Below, piece by piece: positions 43,852 to 57,140 of a stretch of 64,000 nt of DNA. Below the pieces are notes generated by a model. That model saw only the letters and a program-made list of their open reading frames with translations. It did no database searches and was not told the DNA's origin. The DNA is taken from the NCBI GenBank assembly GCA_963682025.1, contig OY821519.1:140721429-140785428 (forward strand), read 5' to 3'. Each line of letters begins with the position of its first letter. Positions within the stretch are counted from its first letter, which is position 1. Made by a program: the position numbers and the translations under genes. Origin of the DNA: Cordilura impudica. Taxonomy: Eukaryota; Arthropoda; Insecta; Diptera; Scathophagidae.

Positions 43852-46800
43852 AATTTTCTTAAGCTCATCTTTGCTAGACTTTAAAGAATCTTCTATAGTT
43901 TTGAGTTGTTGTTCCAAATTTAATTTTTGATAATCCAAAACTTCTTTGTGGAATCTAAAAAGTTTGCCCGATTAACAATATCATACTAAAACTTACTATT
44001 GTATTGTAAAAAAAAAAAAAAATTACCTTTGAATGTCATCATCCGTTCTTTTAAAATTATCTAATTTCGATTGCATTTGATTGACTTTAACACGATTTGA
44101 TTCCTTAAGTTGTGATTTCTCGGCCATGGCAGAATTTAATTGTAATCTTAAGGGAGAAACTTTACCCTGAGTCTCTTGTATATCTACAACAATTGTAACT
44201 AAGAGATCATTGAGTTCATTCTGACGTTCCTTTAACTGGGGTAAATTTTGTATGCCTTCTTGTAATTTCATCTGTTCATCTTTTAATCTAATAGTGAGTA
44301 TAAAAGAAACATTTAATACACTTTTCTTATATTAAATATTAAAAAAACACCTACGTATTTTTAAGCTCTCTTAGCTTGTTTAACGCATCCATATTCTTTT
44401 CATAGTACAATTGATTTTTATCCAATTGTTTGCGTTTATCTTCTAATTCTGCAGATGTGGCGCTTTTTTCTGCTTGTAAATCATCTATAGAAGTATTTTC
44501 GTTTTCTGATCCCTGAGGTAGTTTTGTTTTTAGTCTATTGATATCGTCCTTGAGACGAGCCACTTCTTTTATGGCCTCATCCAAAAGGGACATATCACCC
44601 ATCATTGAATTGGCCAAATCCATATTTACGGTAGGTTCGGCTAAAAACATTTGTATATTTTCCGTTTCACTACTACATTCTGCAAGTTGATTTTCTATTG
44701 TTTTCAATTCATCTTTCTTTTTTGGTATTTCTTGTTCAAGACGTGCCACCTTATCAATGATGGGCTTTAAATGTAACAGATTTTCGTATTTCTTTTGTTC
44801 ATCTTTTAGCTGTTTTTCAACTCTTTCAATATTCTGAGGTAAATCTTGAATTTTGTCAGTTAATTCAGATGTTAAATCAGAGGCCTATTAATAATAATAA
44901 TAAAAATATTAACAGATAATGATGAGAGTCTCAACAATAGCTTTTGAGAGCATTTTGTATAAATCTTGGCTTGTGTCTTCATATTATTTGTTAACTCTCG
45001 AACTTACCTCATTTGCCGACATACATTTTTGACATAAGGGACAGTAGGGTTCCTCTTCAATTTTTTGCATATATTGCTTATAGAATACTTCAGCCGATTT
45101 TTGTGCACCAAGTTCTAATTGATATTTACTAACAGCAGCCTTTGATTTTGTTAATAACTCGTCGTATGGTGAAGAATGACACTTTTCAAATATTGTCTCT
45201 TTGCAATTTTGCAAATCTTTTTCTGACTTTTGTAATTCATCTTTAAGATTTTGACGTTTAATCTTAAAACTTTCTTGTTTGAAAGTAAGTGAATTTAATT
45301 TTTCGTTATAGTCCTTGATTTTAATACGAAACTTTTCATATGACACCTTTAAATGACGTTGAAAATTAGATTCAACTATACGACCCTCTTCGAATACTTT
45401 CCTAAAATTATCACTATGTTTACTTTTAACCTTTCGTACTTCTTGTTCTCGTTTTTCTAATTCCATTTCTTTAAGATTAATTTCGGCTACTAGTTTTGAT
45501 ATGGAATTTAAAAATGTTAAACGTTCGTCAATCTTTCGAAATTGACCTTCCAATTTTTTAATATTTTCTTTATCCCTTTTAATCGAATCCCTAAATTCAT
45601 CTTGATTGAATTTAGCTAAAGCATCTTCATAACATTCTTCGGTTTCCTTTAATTTGGCTGTAATAACTTTCAGTTGTTGCGTGGATTTTTCTACTACTAA
45701 AATATTTTTTTCATTTTGCTCAGACTCTTTTTCATAGGAGATTTTCTGTTTCTGAAGTGAAGTTACAGATTCCTGCATTTTGGTAATTTCTACTCTTAAT
45801 TGATCAATTTTTGTTTGTCGATCTTGATCTTCCTTATCGTGTTGCGTTATAGTTTCTGCTATTTTACACTGTTCACTAGTAAGAACAACCTGTATATCAT
45901 CTAGAAGCTCTGAAATTTCATCTATTGATTGCATTAAATCAATTGTAATTGGTATTTTAATTTGCTGACAGAGCGCTTTAAATTTGTCCGCTCTTTTTTG
46001 TTTACAATCCTCTTCCTTATGTCTTTGTTGTTGGGTTACAAAACGTTTTTTTTCCATATCATTATGTCTGCTTTGTAAAGATTTTTCTTCTTGTTTAAGT
46101 GTATTGAGTTTTGATTCAAATTCTCTACGTTCGATACGCTTTTCAGCCATTCTTTGGTCGAATGATGAAATTTCATTATTTAAATCCTCTAAAGAGCCTT
46201 CAAATAACTTTTTAATTTTCTTCTTGAGACCGGAAATTTGTTCTTGGCAATTTTTTTGTCTGAAAGAGATATTAACTTAAGTTGTTTTTTTTTTTTCAAA
46301 TAGATAACAAAACGCTAAAAAAAACAAATGTGTTTACTTTTTTCAACTTATTTCAAAATTATATAAATTTCCTATTAAAATAAATTTGTTCGAAAAACTT
46401 ACTTGGTCTGCAGCTCGACCTTTTGAGCTTGATATTTTCCCACATCATATTCAATTTTATGGATTTTCTGTAAACGTTCTTCGATGGGTTTCATTTCCTC
46501 TACACACAAAGTACATTGGTCATCGATTGTTATAGCTTTTTGTTGATATTTTTGAAGACTTAAAGATTTTTCTTCCATTTCTTGTTTTAAATGTTCCTCA
46601 AAACGTAAATTGGCCTCTGAAAATTGTTAGAAAATATCGATTGCTATCAAGTCTTTATTATTTGGAAACAATTTTATTTACCCTTCACTTTTAGTTGTTC
46701 CTTTTCATCTTTTCGCATTTTGATAATGCGATCCAATGCCTTATTATACTCAGTTATGCCAAATATTGCATCAAATTTTTCTTTAAGTTTTTTACCTTCA

Positions 46801-47366
46801 TCCAGAGGCCAGCTGGAGTCTTCTTGATGGCAAAATAGTACATTATTAATGATGGCTTTAGATACTCCCATAAACTGACTCATAACCAAATCAACATCGA
46901 CACAACGTTTGCTTATCGATTCACTCCCTGTCTTACTACCGTCATTCATATAGTTCAAAGTAGAATCCAATGTTTCAAATGTGATTTTGTTACGTTTCAT
47001 GCCTAGCTTCATAGAACGGCAAATTGATAGGCGAGCACCCTGTATATTCCGTACTTCTAATTTAATTTGTCCCAAAACATCAGTCAAACTGAATATCTTT
47101 GGATCATGAACAAAATTTTTACCCCTATCGCTTCCGGGTGGACACTCACCGGTTAAAGCGTATTTTAGGCATTCAATGACGGTGGTTTTACCACAACCAT
47201 TTTCACCCAATATTAAGGTAACAGGAGACGAAAAGCGAATGACCTACAAAAAGGAATTAATGTACAAGTGTCTTCAACCGGTTAATCCGTATCTCACCTG
47301 AGCATCTCCAGCATTGCCACCAAAACTTCGAATTCCCTGAATTTGTAATCTATCTATGGTAGACAT
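43852..47366 (-). CDS. RAD50 exons 1-7: N-terminal ATPase lobe, coiled coil, zinc hook
   Basis: RAD50 is the SMC-like ATPase of the MRE11-RAD50-NBS1 complex, which binds and processes DNA double-strand breaks in the nucleus. Exons are 47298-47366, 46682-47243, 46403-46616, 45008-46259, 44355-44884, 44027-44287 and 43852-43954. With exon 8 (8090-9031) the junctions keep phase and give 1310 residues, usual for the family. The protein starts MSTIDRLQIQGIRSFGG. Walker A is GENGCGKT (residues 36-43, Lys42) and the Q-loop is CHQEDSSWPLDEGKK. A long coiled coil follows. The zinc hook CPLC lies at about residues 688-691, near the end of exon 4. Introns within this block are short (about 55-150 bases). 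Confidence 0.96.
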
Positions 47367-47601
47367 TTTTAAACACCCTTTAACTCACACAATGATTTCG
47401 ACGCGAATTTACATAATACGAACACTAATAAATAAACATAAGACTTATTTTTACATAAATAACAAAAACACACTTTCAAAAATATTTCTCAAATCTAATT
47501 TCGCAATGTTTCCATAAACATACTACAAAAGCGGGAATATACTCTGAAGCAGAGTTGTATTTAAGTACCTTTTTATCCAACACTGTTCTGGAGAGAATTA
47601 A
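47367..47601 (-). promoter_or_regulatory. rad50 upstream region
   Basis: The only single-copy-looking sequence between the rad50 ATG and an M1 MITE at 47602. It should contain the 5' UTR and core promoter. No specific element could be assigned. Confidence 0.4.
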
Positions 47602-49021
47602 AGGTGCTATTACATGATGTATTTTTTACATATGTACTGTCAAATTATCCCACAACAAAAGTTGTACACATCGTGTGATACGTATGAAACATTGTTTATG
47701 TACAATACATGAGGAAAGTCACATGGACATTTTTCAATTAGAACAGGTTCTATTTTTGCATGACATGTTATGAACCGTTTTTGGACCGATGAGGCTCGCG
47801 ACTAGCTCAATTTTAGACTCACCCAGGAGGTCCCAACCCTCTCACCGGCCGTACGTTCACACACAAAAAAAAATCATTTGCTTAAAACACACACAAAAAA
47901 AAACTGACTTTACCTAACTAACAAATCACCACACAACACATAGGAGACAGATGTTCGCTAATTTTCGCCCACCCTACCGTAGTCGTATAATTGCCACAAT
48001 TAATATTTCACACGACCCCTAAATCCACTCGACCTTCCCTCCTCTTACTTACCCACTATTGCCATTATCCCTTCAGAAAATTAAGCCAACATTATCCACA
48101 CTCAAATTCTTTTCATTTAAGTTTTTACATTATTTATTATTATAAATCCTAAACTATTCATTTCTTTTTATGCTTAACATTTATTAGTTCTTATTATTAA
48201 TATTATTATAGAAAAACAAGTAAGAGTGTTAAATTCGGCTATGCCGAATCTTTGATACCCTCCACCTGGGTTTTACGTTTACATTAATATCTGGACTTCT
48301 TGCACTATTTGTAACAAATGTATAAAAAATATTTGAATATGTAAACACTTTGATAAACCTATTACTGAATTATTACAACAAATGCTCTGAATTTTCAGCA
48401 TTTTATAGAGGTGTCTACATATTTTAGGTCATAAATTGGCAGAATGACTCCCGATTTATCCCATTTTAAATACTAACCTGATCCAGATAATTACAAACAA
48501 TATTAAGTTTAACCAGGTAAATGGTTTATTTTGTAATTTTCTTTTTAATTTAAATTTTTTAATATAAAGGTGCATTTTATTTTTTACAATCCTTTTCAAT
48601 TTTCCAGACCTATTAGTATAGGGCACATTTGTGAGTCCGCATAGATCAACTTTCAACTCTTACTTCTTTTTATTGTATTAAATCTATCTTTGTGTCTTTA
48701 AATTAATTAAGATAATTAAGATGAAAATATTTAACAAACTGTTTTTTTTTTAGTTAATATCTGAACATTTTACTGATACAAGGCAGAACTAAAACTGCCA
48801 AAAATTTCAGTCAAAACTATTTTGAATGTATTTGTTAAATATCGCATAATTTTTTTCAATTTTAAACTTTAAAGTCTTTTTAAGTCTGGTAATAACTCCA
48901 TAATATGAAGGAAGTAAATATGTGGATTCTTTAATAACAATGACAAGTATAAAACACTGTTTTGTGCATAACATTAAAATATTATAAATTTCAGCATAAT
49001 TAATTTAGAAACATAATTAAT

Positions 49022-49278
49022 TTTAGAAAAATGTCCGATTCGTTTTTCGATGATGCTGAAAACACATCAAAGAAATACAGAACATAAAGATTTTGCTTCA
49101 GTTAGTTGAGAGACGAGAAGCTAATGGATGGCTGGAGCAGGTCAAAGGTGACGACTATAAATGCAAATGCAAGGCTTTTGAAAATATATTAAAATGCGAT
49201 AAATCAGATCTAAGTATACATGCTTATAACCACTGTTATAAAAAATCTTTTAAACCCAACAGTATTGCCATAATTTGA
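49022..49278 (+). pseudogene. hAT-type BED-finger fragment in composite copy B
   Basis: The open frame 49093-49278 reads LQLVERREANGWLEQVK then CKCKAFENILKCDKSDL and an H-x-H-like end. It is slightly better preserved than in copy A. BED-finger assignment rests on spacing and is moderate. Confidence 0.5.
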
Positions 49279-49573
49279 AATTGTAAAGATGCTAAATTGC
49301 AAAAAAAGATGCTTAAACGTACTGGATGCTAAATTTTTTTTTTCAAATTTCATTACCTTTATACTGAAAAATTATCGAAAAATTAATATAAAACATATGT
49401 TTCGATTTATATTTTTTAATTTTTAATTAAAATTATTTTGGATTTCATCTGAAATTTTTATTAACATCAAATTGAGTTTATTTTAAACTTAAATTAAATA
49501 TTTTTAATTTTAGAGGGATTTTTTTTTTATTTAAAATATAAGAGAAATTACATTATCAAAAGATACGATTATA

Positions 49574-50080
49574 TTAGAATAATTGGTTTATGGAATCTAA
49601 CATTTCTGTGATGTCTTCATCTTCAAGTTCTTCTTGGCTCTGATATATTTCTGACGATCGACTCTTATCAACGACATCGCTCGGTATATTGTAAGTGTGA
49701 CAGCACCAATTTTTCAATTTCAATCCTTCTTTTATACGTATTACAGAACATAACAACTCGGATTTTATTCTGTTCGAAGTTTGATTTTAATTAAAGCTAT
49801 TAAGCTAAACAAACGTTCAACTTCGGCTTTTGAGAAAGACAAAACTAATATAGACAACACAAATATTGATTCCTAAAATGGATTTTCGCCAATAGAATTT
49901 TTCAATCCATAAAGATGTTGTATTCAGTGTTGTATCCCAGTTTTGTTCTGTGATATAACTCCATTGGATTTGAATTTTTTCTGTTTCAGATGATATAAAT
50001 TTAAACTCTTCTAATATATTGGTTATCTGTTCTTTTACCCGTTTTAATGTGTTTTGTATTGAAAATTTTGGCATTTTTTA
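49574..50080 (-). pseudogene. hAT transposase C-terminal fragment in composite copy B
   Basis: Pieces MPKFSIQNTLKRVKEQITNI... (50074-49817) and the dimerisation tail (49756-49574, LKNWCCHTYNIPSDVVDK) are joined by a frameshifted FSKAEVERLFSLI. This order matches the end of hAT transposases. The catalytic core is absent. Confidence 0.55.
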
Positions 50081-50459
50081 ATACAATAATATTTTTTGGC
50101 AATCGACTTTCAAATTCATTAAAAACTGTTGTTGGTGTTTACATTCTTCTATTTCAAAATGTTTTGTTATATTTGTTGAAAGAAACGAGCAGAGTGGTAA
50201 AAGGAGTAGTACACAAAATTACTGTACTACACTTTGAGAAATAAAAACATATCAATACCATTAAAAGATGCTAAAAGCAACATTTTATTAATAAAAGATT
50301 CTAAGTTAGCATCTAGCATCTTTTGATAAATTTTGGATGCTAAACGACAAAAAAAGTTGCTAAATCTAGCAACTAAAAAGCTAAAACGGCGACACTGAAA
50401 ACCAAGAACAAATATTCTGTTTGCGTTGTAACATCTCATTTGCAAGCCATTTTAATTAA

Positions 50460-50958
50460 GCTGCGTTCACACTATGTGTTTTGCTTGTGTTTTTCTTATT
50501 GTTTTAGCACATGCAATTTGTACACATAGTGTGAACCCTTTCAAAAACTGTTTATGTACAACACATTTGGCAAAACATATGTAAATTTTTCAATTAGAGC
50601 AGGTTCTATTTTGGCATGACAACCATATTAAAATACAATACTGCTTGTGGCGAAAGAAAAACAGAGTAAATTATAAAGATAAATATTGAAAGAAAAATAA
50701 ATTGTTTAATATTAATTAACAATTAAAAAATATAAAAAATATATTACTTTATTTTTAACAATAACTTTTTGTAAATTCACAAATTAAATCAGCTGTTGTT
50801 TACATTTAGAGGTTATGTCATACGGAAATACATATGTACGTTTGATCGCAAAATGATGAATTGTATGTAAAACGCCAATTTTGACACACACGCCGAATTA
50901 CGTATGGATCGTAAAACTGAATTTACATATGGAAAATACACATAGTGTAAACACACCT
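50460..50958. mobile_element. MITE family M2, copy in composite element B
   Basis: Orthologous within the element to 20480-20979. The ends gctgcgttcacac and acacacctt are preserved. No coding capacity. Confidence 0.75.
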
Positions 50959-53169
50959 TTAATTGTGTAAATTTTAAATGCACATCTAACCATATCAAAA
51001 AGATGAATTAAACAGAATTGCAAAAATATTTTTTTTATAATATCTGTATGTTTTTTATATTATTCTTATGTAATTCTCATGATATTTTTATCTTATTTTT
51101 TATTTTTACATAATTGAAATTGTACAAATTAAAAATAAATTTTAAAAAAAGTAGTGTAGGGAAAAAAGGGAATTTTTTTTCATAAGCGTAGAGATTTCTG
51201 AAAAAATCTCCTGGCATCACTAGTACCTATTAAAAAACAATGTAAAAATTCACAAGACAACGCGACATAGACTTGCTTTGTTCAAAAGCTTCCATAAGAC
51301 TGAATGAAATTGTTGCTTACTTTACTCTTTGGTGAGTATTTTCATTTTTGTTCGGCTGTATACATATAAGAAGCCAATTTGAGTTCGGTTTACTCGTGCT
51401 GCTATGCATATGTTTGTGTGTTAACAAAAATATACGATATCCCAGTCATCATTTCGAAGATTGTTTTAACAAAAAATACCTTACTGTGTCTTCTTCGAGC
51501 ACTTTTGATAATTAAAAACTGCTTAATCACATGCGCTATTAGAAAAAGACTAGATAATGATTTTTGCTTTCTCTTAGAAAGTGATTTATAGTGATTTATA
51601 TATAAAAATTACATTAAATAAGACTCAAAAATGAGTCGAAACTGATTAGAAAAGCGGATAAAAAGGACTCTCAAGATGATTCGCGGGTAAGGTAATATTT
51701 AATCCCAACAAAAGAATATTTTGTGATCAGCAAAAGGGCGCATTTATAACTGTTTTAATAGCACATATGAGTCAAAAAGACTCTACATGATCATTTATTG
51801 CATAAAATGCTTACTGGGATTTTATTCACTATCTGTAGAAACAGGTTTTTTAAGTAAAACAAATCTGCATACAATTTCAATTCTATTTCGTTCACAATGA
51901 TACGATCAGTTTGTTTACTAGCTACTAGTAAAATAAGAAAATAGTATTATAATACAGCGTAATGATGAATTGTACTTCTCAATTAGTTTATTTTTAATGT
52001 GCCATAAGAAGTTCGGTTTGTGCTAAGAAAAGCATGAATATATGTTTCCCAGGGCGAAGCTTCATCATTGCACTATGATTGAGTTGAGCTCCGCGACTAT
52101 TCATAATGTGAATAGCTCGTGTCAAAAATTTTTGGTAGTTGGGAATGGCGTTTGTGTTAAGAAAAGCATAAACGCATGTTTCCCAGGGCAAGGCTCGATC
52201 ATTGCACATTGATTGAGCTGAGCTCCGCGGTTATTCTTAATGTGGATAACTGTTGAAACAAAATTTTCGGAATGGCGTTTGCCTCCGTCCCGACATTAAA
52301 TAACAAAGTTTAAAAATTTATTTTAATTAACATCTTTTTTTAACATCTGACAAAAAATAGTATTTTTCTAAACAACAATTTTTTTTACAGGGTAAATAAA
52401 TATTTTATGGCTTACCTACCTACCTACTACTTTTGAAAGCAAGTATGCAGGGTTTATACATGTACTAAAAATACAACTCTTAAAACCATACTATTTTTTC
52501 AACTCTAAAAATTTCAGAATTTTGTAAAAATAAAATAAAATACCGATTTATTTTAATATGTGCTTATTATGGATATACATATACAAAATATATGAATATT
52601 ATTTATAGTATTTTGATATTGGCAACAGTAGTATGTATCAATTTGTAACATTTTGTGATGTTATAAAAATCGCAGAATATTGATATTGATTTTATATAGT
52701 TTCTTTTATTAATTAATTAACTTAAATATTACACCAAAAAATATTGATATTGATGAATTTTTATATTATTAACACAACGACCACAAAAACAACATGCACA
52801 GCTATGACAAAATACAAAATTTAGGAAAACAATATAGGAAAACGTCATATTTTTTTTTACCTTTTCAGTGATTTCTCGGCACCTATGAAACCTATTGTCA
52901 TGATTTAAAAACAGGAACCTTTTCAAGATGTTAGTGAATCATTCGCACTAAAAACAAGCGCCCTATCTGCCCTATTGAGGGCGTTATCACAAGAACACAT
53001 ATTCAAATCATATTTTCTCATGACTTTTTAATTCTTCGCTCAATTCTCGGGACCAGATTAACCGATTTGGACGATTTTAAATAGCAAACTTCTCAGGATG
53101 TTAGTGAATCATTTTTTATACCAAGGAGCACCCTAGCTATCCGATTGAAGCCGTCATCGTGATTTCCAC

Positions 53170-53217
53170 AGACGGACAGACGGACAGACGGACAGCCGGA
53201 CAGACGGACAGACGGAC
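53170..53217. repeat. (gacggaca)n short tandem repeat
   Basis: Counterpart of the run at 23182-23233, in the same position relative to the right end of the composite element. Confidence 0.85.
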
Positions 53218-53355
53218 ATCGTTATATCAACTTCGCTTGTTATAAGGATCACAAATATATATATTTTATGGGGTCCAGAATTTTTTTTCTAATTATTACA
53301 AACGGAATGACAAACTTATATATACCCTCTGCACACTGGAGTGGAGGGTATAAAA

Positions 53356-55173
53356 ATAAAACAATATACACAATTAAAAAAAAACATTTGATTATACATT
53401 TACCATCCTTATTAATTATGAACTTATTTTTTACAATTTTTTCCTAGACGCCTTTCTTTTTATTTAATTTAATTATTACTTAAACAAAACTTTATATTTT
53501 TGAAACTTTACTTTCATATATATGCATTGTTTAAATTCACCAAAAAAAAACTTTTTTTTTCTCTTATACAGGGTCCAAATCTCTTCTTTTATCTCAGATT
53601 TTTCTTTCTGAAGCCGCTCTAAATCATCCTATACCTAAAGGAGCTCCCTGAGGATACTAGATTTCTTTCACCTTTATTTTACTACCGCGCTGAAGATGTG
53701 CACCCCTAACTGAACTAATTATATCTTTATCTTTATTTTTTTTTTTTGCAATATATATAAAAGTTTCCCTTTCTAATTTACTTTCAGGCTTACAACATTT
53801 TTGCTTTTTTTACGGCGCTGACTTTACCTCAACCCCTACACTCTATGATTATATGGATACTTTATATACATCAACAATTACTACAAACCAAAAATTAAAT
53901 TCTTAAACACTACTTAGACTAATATACTATAATAACATTTCAACTTTTCATATATTCTCTATTTTTAAATCTTTTCCATTTTCAATAAAAAAAATAAATA
54001 TTTAATATCAAAATAACTTCACACGTATATATCTTTTTTTTTTTTACTTTTGTATCTTTTTAGCGTTTGTTTCTTTGAGTTATTGCTCGTATATGCGTAT
54101 GTAACAATATCAATCACAATTCTCCATCTACCTTCGTTATCGCTTTATTTTATAAAAATATAAATATTTCCTTTCCGCTTTAAAACACCGTAAATAATAC
54201 TTAAAGATGACTTTAATCACGCCTTTTTCATTTGGTAGATACGTACATAGGAACTAAAAAATACAATTTTCAAAATACCTGGCTACCATGGACTTAGCTT
54301 TGGTGATGATTCCGGAACACAAGACAAACTGCCGGCCGCCATTCACAGCCGCCGTCCTTTGAATTTTACAAACAGGCTTAAATGTCAACAGCCTCTGGTT
54401 GGAATATCCTCCCTTCCGTATCTAGTGATGTAGCCAGGCTTTATATTTGATTTCTTTTTTTTTTCACTTTTACACTTTACACTGCACTGTGGCCGTTTAC
54501 TTTTGTTCCGACCTCTCTTGTTAGCATACGACTTGATACTGAATTCTAATATTTTTAAAACAATACCTTCGCTGTTCTAAGTTTTTGATATTCTTTCCAA
54601 CCTTCCAAATCTCTATTTACCTTAACGTTATCTATTTATACATTATATATTGCAATTTTACCGCCAAAGCTCCATCTTTTTTTTATTTTAATAATATATA
54701 CCAATTGCTCTAATCCCGCCAATACTCCATCTTTTATTTAAATATTATATTATTAATTTGTTAAACCACAATCTATCTTTTTCCAGAATTTATACATTTA
54801 AATACATTAACCAACCTTGATTTAACCTTTCCCCCTTTTTATATCTCCTCCGTCCCACGAAAAACCGTCACAAACTACTCCCAACCTACCAGGCTATCAT
54901 CAATTTCAATACGGTTATTACTTTTAAAATTTTCAAAACAAAATCAATTTACCTTATTTGAAATTTTACGTTCTTCAATGTAATATCCAACGCTGCGTTT
55001 TACTATTTTACAAATTTTTTCCGCATTGCCAATTTTTTCACTATCTTTCTATGTAAACCCTACACACACATAACATATGTCTGTCTTCTTCTCATTCATA
55101 TAAATTCACAAACACACGTAAGTATGTACATTATAAAAAATATACTTATTTTTTATTTCTATTTTATTTACAG
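53356..55173. other. Non-coding interior of the LTR-like element
   Basis: Strongly pyrimidine-rich on the plus strand, with no open frame of note and no tRNA or gag/pol similarity recognised. It leads into the short exon-like segments. Confidence 0.5.
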
Positions 55174-55640
55174 ATTTTCCGGCAAATTTGCGACTTCGGA
55201 CGACCTCATAGCAATGCAGGTGAGTATTTTCCTTTGGTAAAACTAAGGTTTGTTGGGTCAATCATCCTATTAATGTATTATTTTCATTTCTGTTTTCAGC
55301 CTTCTAACAACAACATGGCCACCGCCTACAAGTAAGTATACACATTAATTCGTTTCCATTTTTCTTTCTATTGCAGATTTCCTACTCTACTGGGCCAAAG
55401 ACGAGGATAAACGCTACAGGTAAGTATTTAATCCAAATGCAAAGTATCGTTCCAAAAAAAAACATTCAGTACACTTTTTCTCTACATCATCTTTTCTTTA
55501 TTTTCAGGTTCGAACACAAAATGAGCAAGATGGGGCAAACTGCGGTGTAGCTCTGCCGCATTGGTTCAGGTTTGCCCATAATTACCAATGAAATTTTAAG
55601 AACTAGGACATGGGGCAGGAGTTCAGTTCGCTCCAATAAA
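55174..55640 (+). other. Array of micro-exon-like segments with consensus splice sites
   Basis: Segments of 46, 32 and 43 nt (55174-55219, 55300-55331, 55377-55419) are each preceded by a T-rich tract plus CAG and followed by GTGAGT or GTAAGT. A final segment starts at 55508 after TTTTCAG and continues to an AATAAA signal near 55635. Four acceptors and three donors alternate correctly on one strand. The product and reading frame are unknown. Confidence 0.5.
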
Positions 55641-55774
55641 ATTTTAGGAGCCCCCTCCTTTACATGGTTAGGGACAGAGCAAATATTTAAAAACTAAAAT
55701 AACAAAAAAAAAACTAACCCCAAAAAAAAAACAAAAAAAATACTAACAAAACTAACAAAACAAAAACAAGCATT

Positions 55775-55890
55775 TGGGACTGGAGGTTTCGCCCGATCCT
55801 TGGGCGGAACATGCACTCCCTAATATTACTACGCGGACTGGTTTCTTCGCCCGATCCATGGGCGGACAAAGCACTCCCGGATACCATTCG
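55775..55890 (+). repeat. Two-unit repeat with a small hairpin
   Basis: The motif tttcgcccgatccttgggcg and its near-copy (t to a), each followed by a gcactccc-like string, occur twice about 60 bases apart. The gccc...gggc halves can pair. It is located near the right end of the LTR-like element. Confidence 0.6.
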
Positions 55891-56310
55891 AGGCTCTTCG
55901 TTAAACCTCCGCCACGCAAAATTTTTTTTTTGGTCGTTGACTTCGAAAAATTTTGAGTGGCTTATCCGACCCGCAACAGACAAACAAATGAAAATACAAC
56001 ACTTCTTGTGGCGAAAGAAAAACAGAGTAAATTTTAAAGATTAATATTGAAAGAAATATAAATTGTTTAGTATTAATTAACAATTGAAAAATATATAACC
56101 TTTTTTTTAACAACAAATTTTTGTAAATTCACAAATTATATCAGCTGTTGTTTACATTTAGAGGTTATGTCATACGGAAATACATACGCACGTGTGATAG
56201 CAAAAATTATGAATCGTATGTAAAAGACAATTTTGACAGACATGAGGAATTTCATATGGATAAAAAAAGTGACAGTACATATGTAAAAAACACTTCGTGT
56301 AATAGCACCT

Positions 56311-56956
56311 TAAACACATAACAGCGAGTTGCGAGTGGGAGTAAAGCCCTAAACACATTCGCTGCGATTGCGAGAAAAAACGAGAATGAGACAGTATGAT
56401 TTTTTTCTAATGTGGAAGCGAGATCGATGGTACAGCTTTTTTGTGTGGCGTTGCCAACTTAGGTTGTAAAAACACTCGCAAGGGAAATAGAATTGATTCT
56501 GTTTTCTGTGCGAGAAAAATCAGATGACAGGAGAATCAGCTGATAGGCATTAAACGCGATGCCTACTATAGTAATCACTTTGTGCAACCCGTTAATAATT
56601 TCGATTTTATTCATTTTGTTAGATTTATTGTTCGTTATATGAACAGCTTTGTATACAATTGAATTATGTTTGACAGTAGAACAATCAGTTGCTCGAAAGC
56701 ATTTTGTTGATTTTGTAAAAGCATAAAAGCACAAATTCTCGCATGCAAAAAGCTTAGTTTTTACTCGCACTCGCAACTCGTCGTTATGTGTTTAAGGCTT
56801 CAATTCTATTTCCCTTGCGAGTGTTTTTACAACCTAAGTTGGCAACGCCACACAAAAAGCTTTACTATCGATCTCGCTTCCACATATAGAAAAAATCATG
56901 CTGCCTCATTCTCGTTTTTTGTCGCACTCGCAGCTCGCAGTTATGTGTTTAGGGCA
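56311..56956. mobile_element. Foldback element with two inverted pairs
   Basis: The main arms are 56345-56500 and 56795-56955, starting gccctaaacacat and carrying ggcgttgccaacttaggttg. A second pair (taaacacataacagcgagtt near 56312 and its complement near 56790) borders them. This suggests one element inserted near or into the other. No coding capacity. Confidence 0.7.
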
Positions 56957-56969
56957 GTGAAGGCCGTAC

Positions 56970-57140
56970 CAAGCACGCTGGTGCTCGGCTTCTTATATGT
57001 ATACAGCCGAACGAAAACAAAAATACTCACCAAAGAGTAAAAGTAAACAATTTCATTCAGTCTTATGAAAGCTTTTGAACAAAGCAGGTCCATGTCGCAT
57101 TGCCTTTTGAAATTCATATATATATTTTTTAATAGGTACA
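56970..57140 (-). repeat. Inverted fragment of the composite element interior
   Basis: The segment gcagccgaacgaaaac-like through ttttttaataggtac is the reverse complement of about 21300-21480 (and 51225-51380), with moderate divergence. Confidence 0.65.

Larger units (their letters stand above)
48215..53355. mobile_element. Composite terminal-hairpin element, copy B
   Basis: Same ends and interior as copy A (17641-23370), lacking the M1 MITE and the long (taata) array. It is inserted in an A-rich stretch of the LTR-like element. It holds hAT fragments, an M2 MITE and the (gacggaca) run. Confidence 0.75.
47766..55978. mobile_element. LTR-like element with TG...CA ends, 4-bp target duplication
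   Basis: Starts tgttatgaaccg and ends gacccgcaaca, with GACA at 47762-47765 and 55979-55982 inside the MITE. Excluding the nested composite copy B (48215-53355) it is about 3.1 kb. No gag, pol or internal second copy of the left end was seen, so it is either a very long solo LTR or a non-autonomous element. Near its right end is a row of splice-site-bounded short segments. Confidence 0.65.
47602..56310. mobile_element. PIF-type MITE (family M1), copy split by an LTR-like element
   Basis: The left piece is 47602-47765 and the right piece 55979-56310. TIR aggtgctattaca, with TAA at 47599-47601 and 56311-56313. The two pieces together reproduce the intact 19683-20175 sequence. Confidence 0.85.

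Noticed and set aside
50227..50998. Small open frames inside M1/M2 MITEs
   Set aside because: They recur only because the MITEs recur, and their translations carry no domain.
55714..56044. Overlapping open frames on both strands at the end of the LTR-like element
   Set aside because: They cross the element boundary into the MITE and share no frame with the micro-exon segments.
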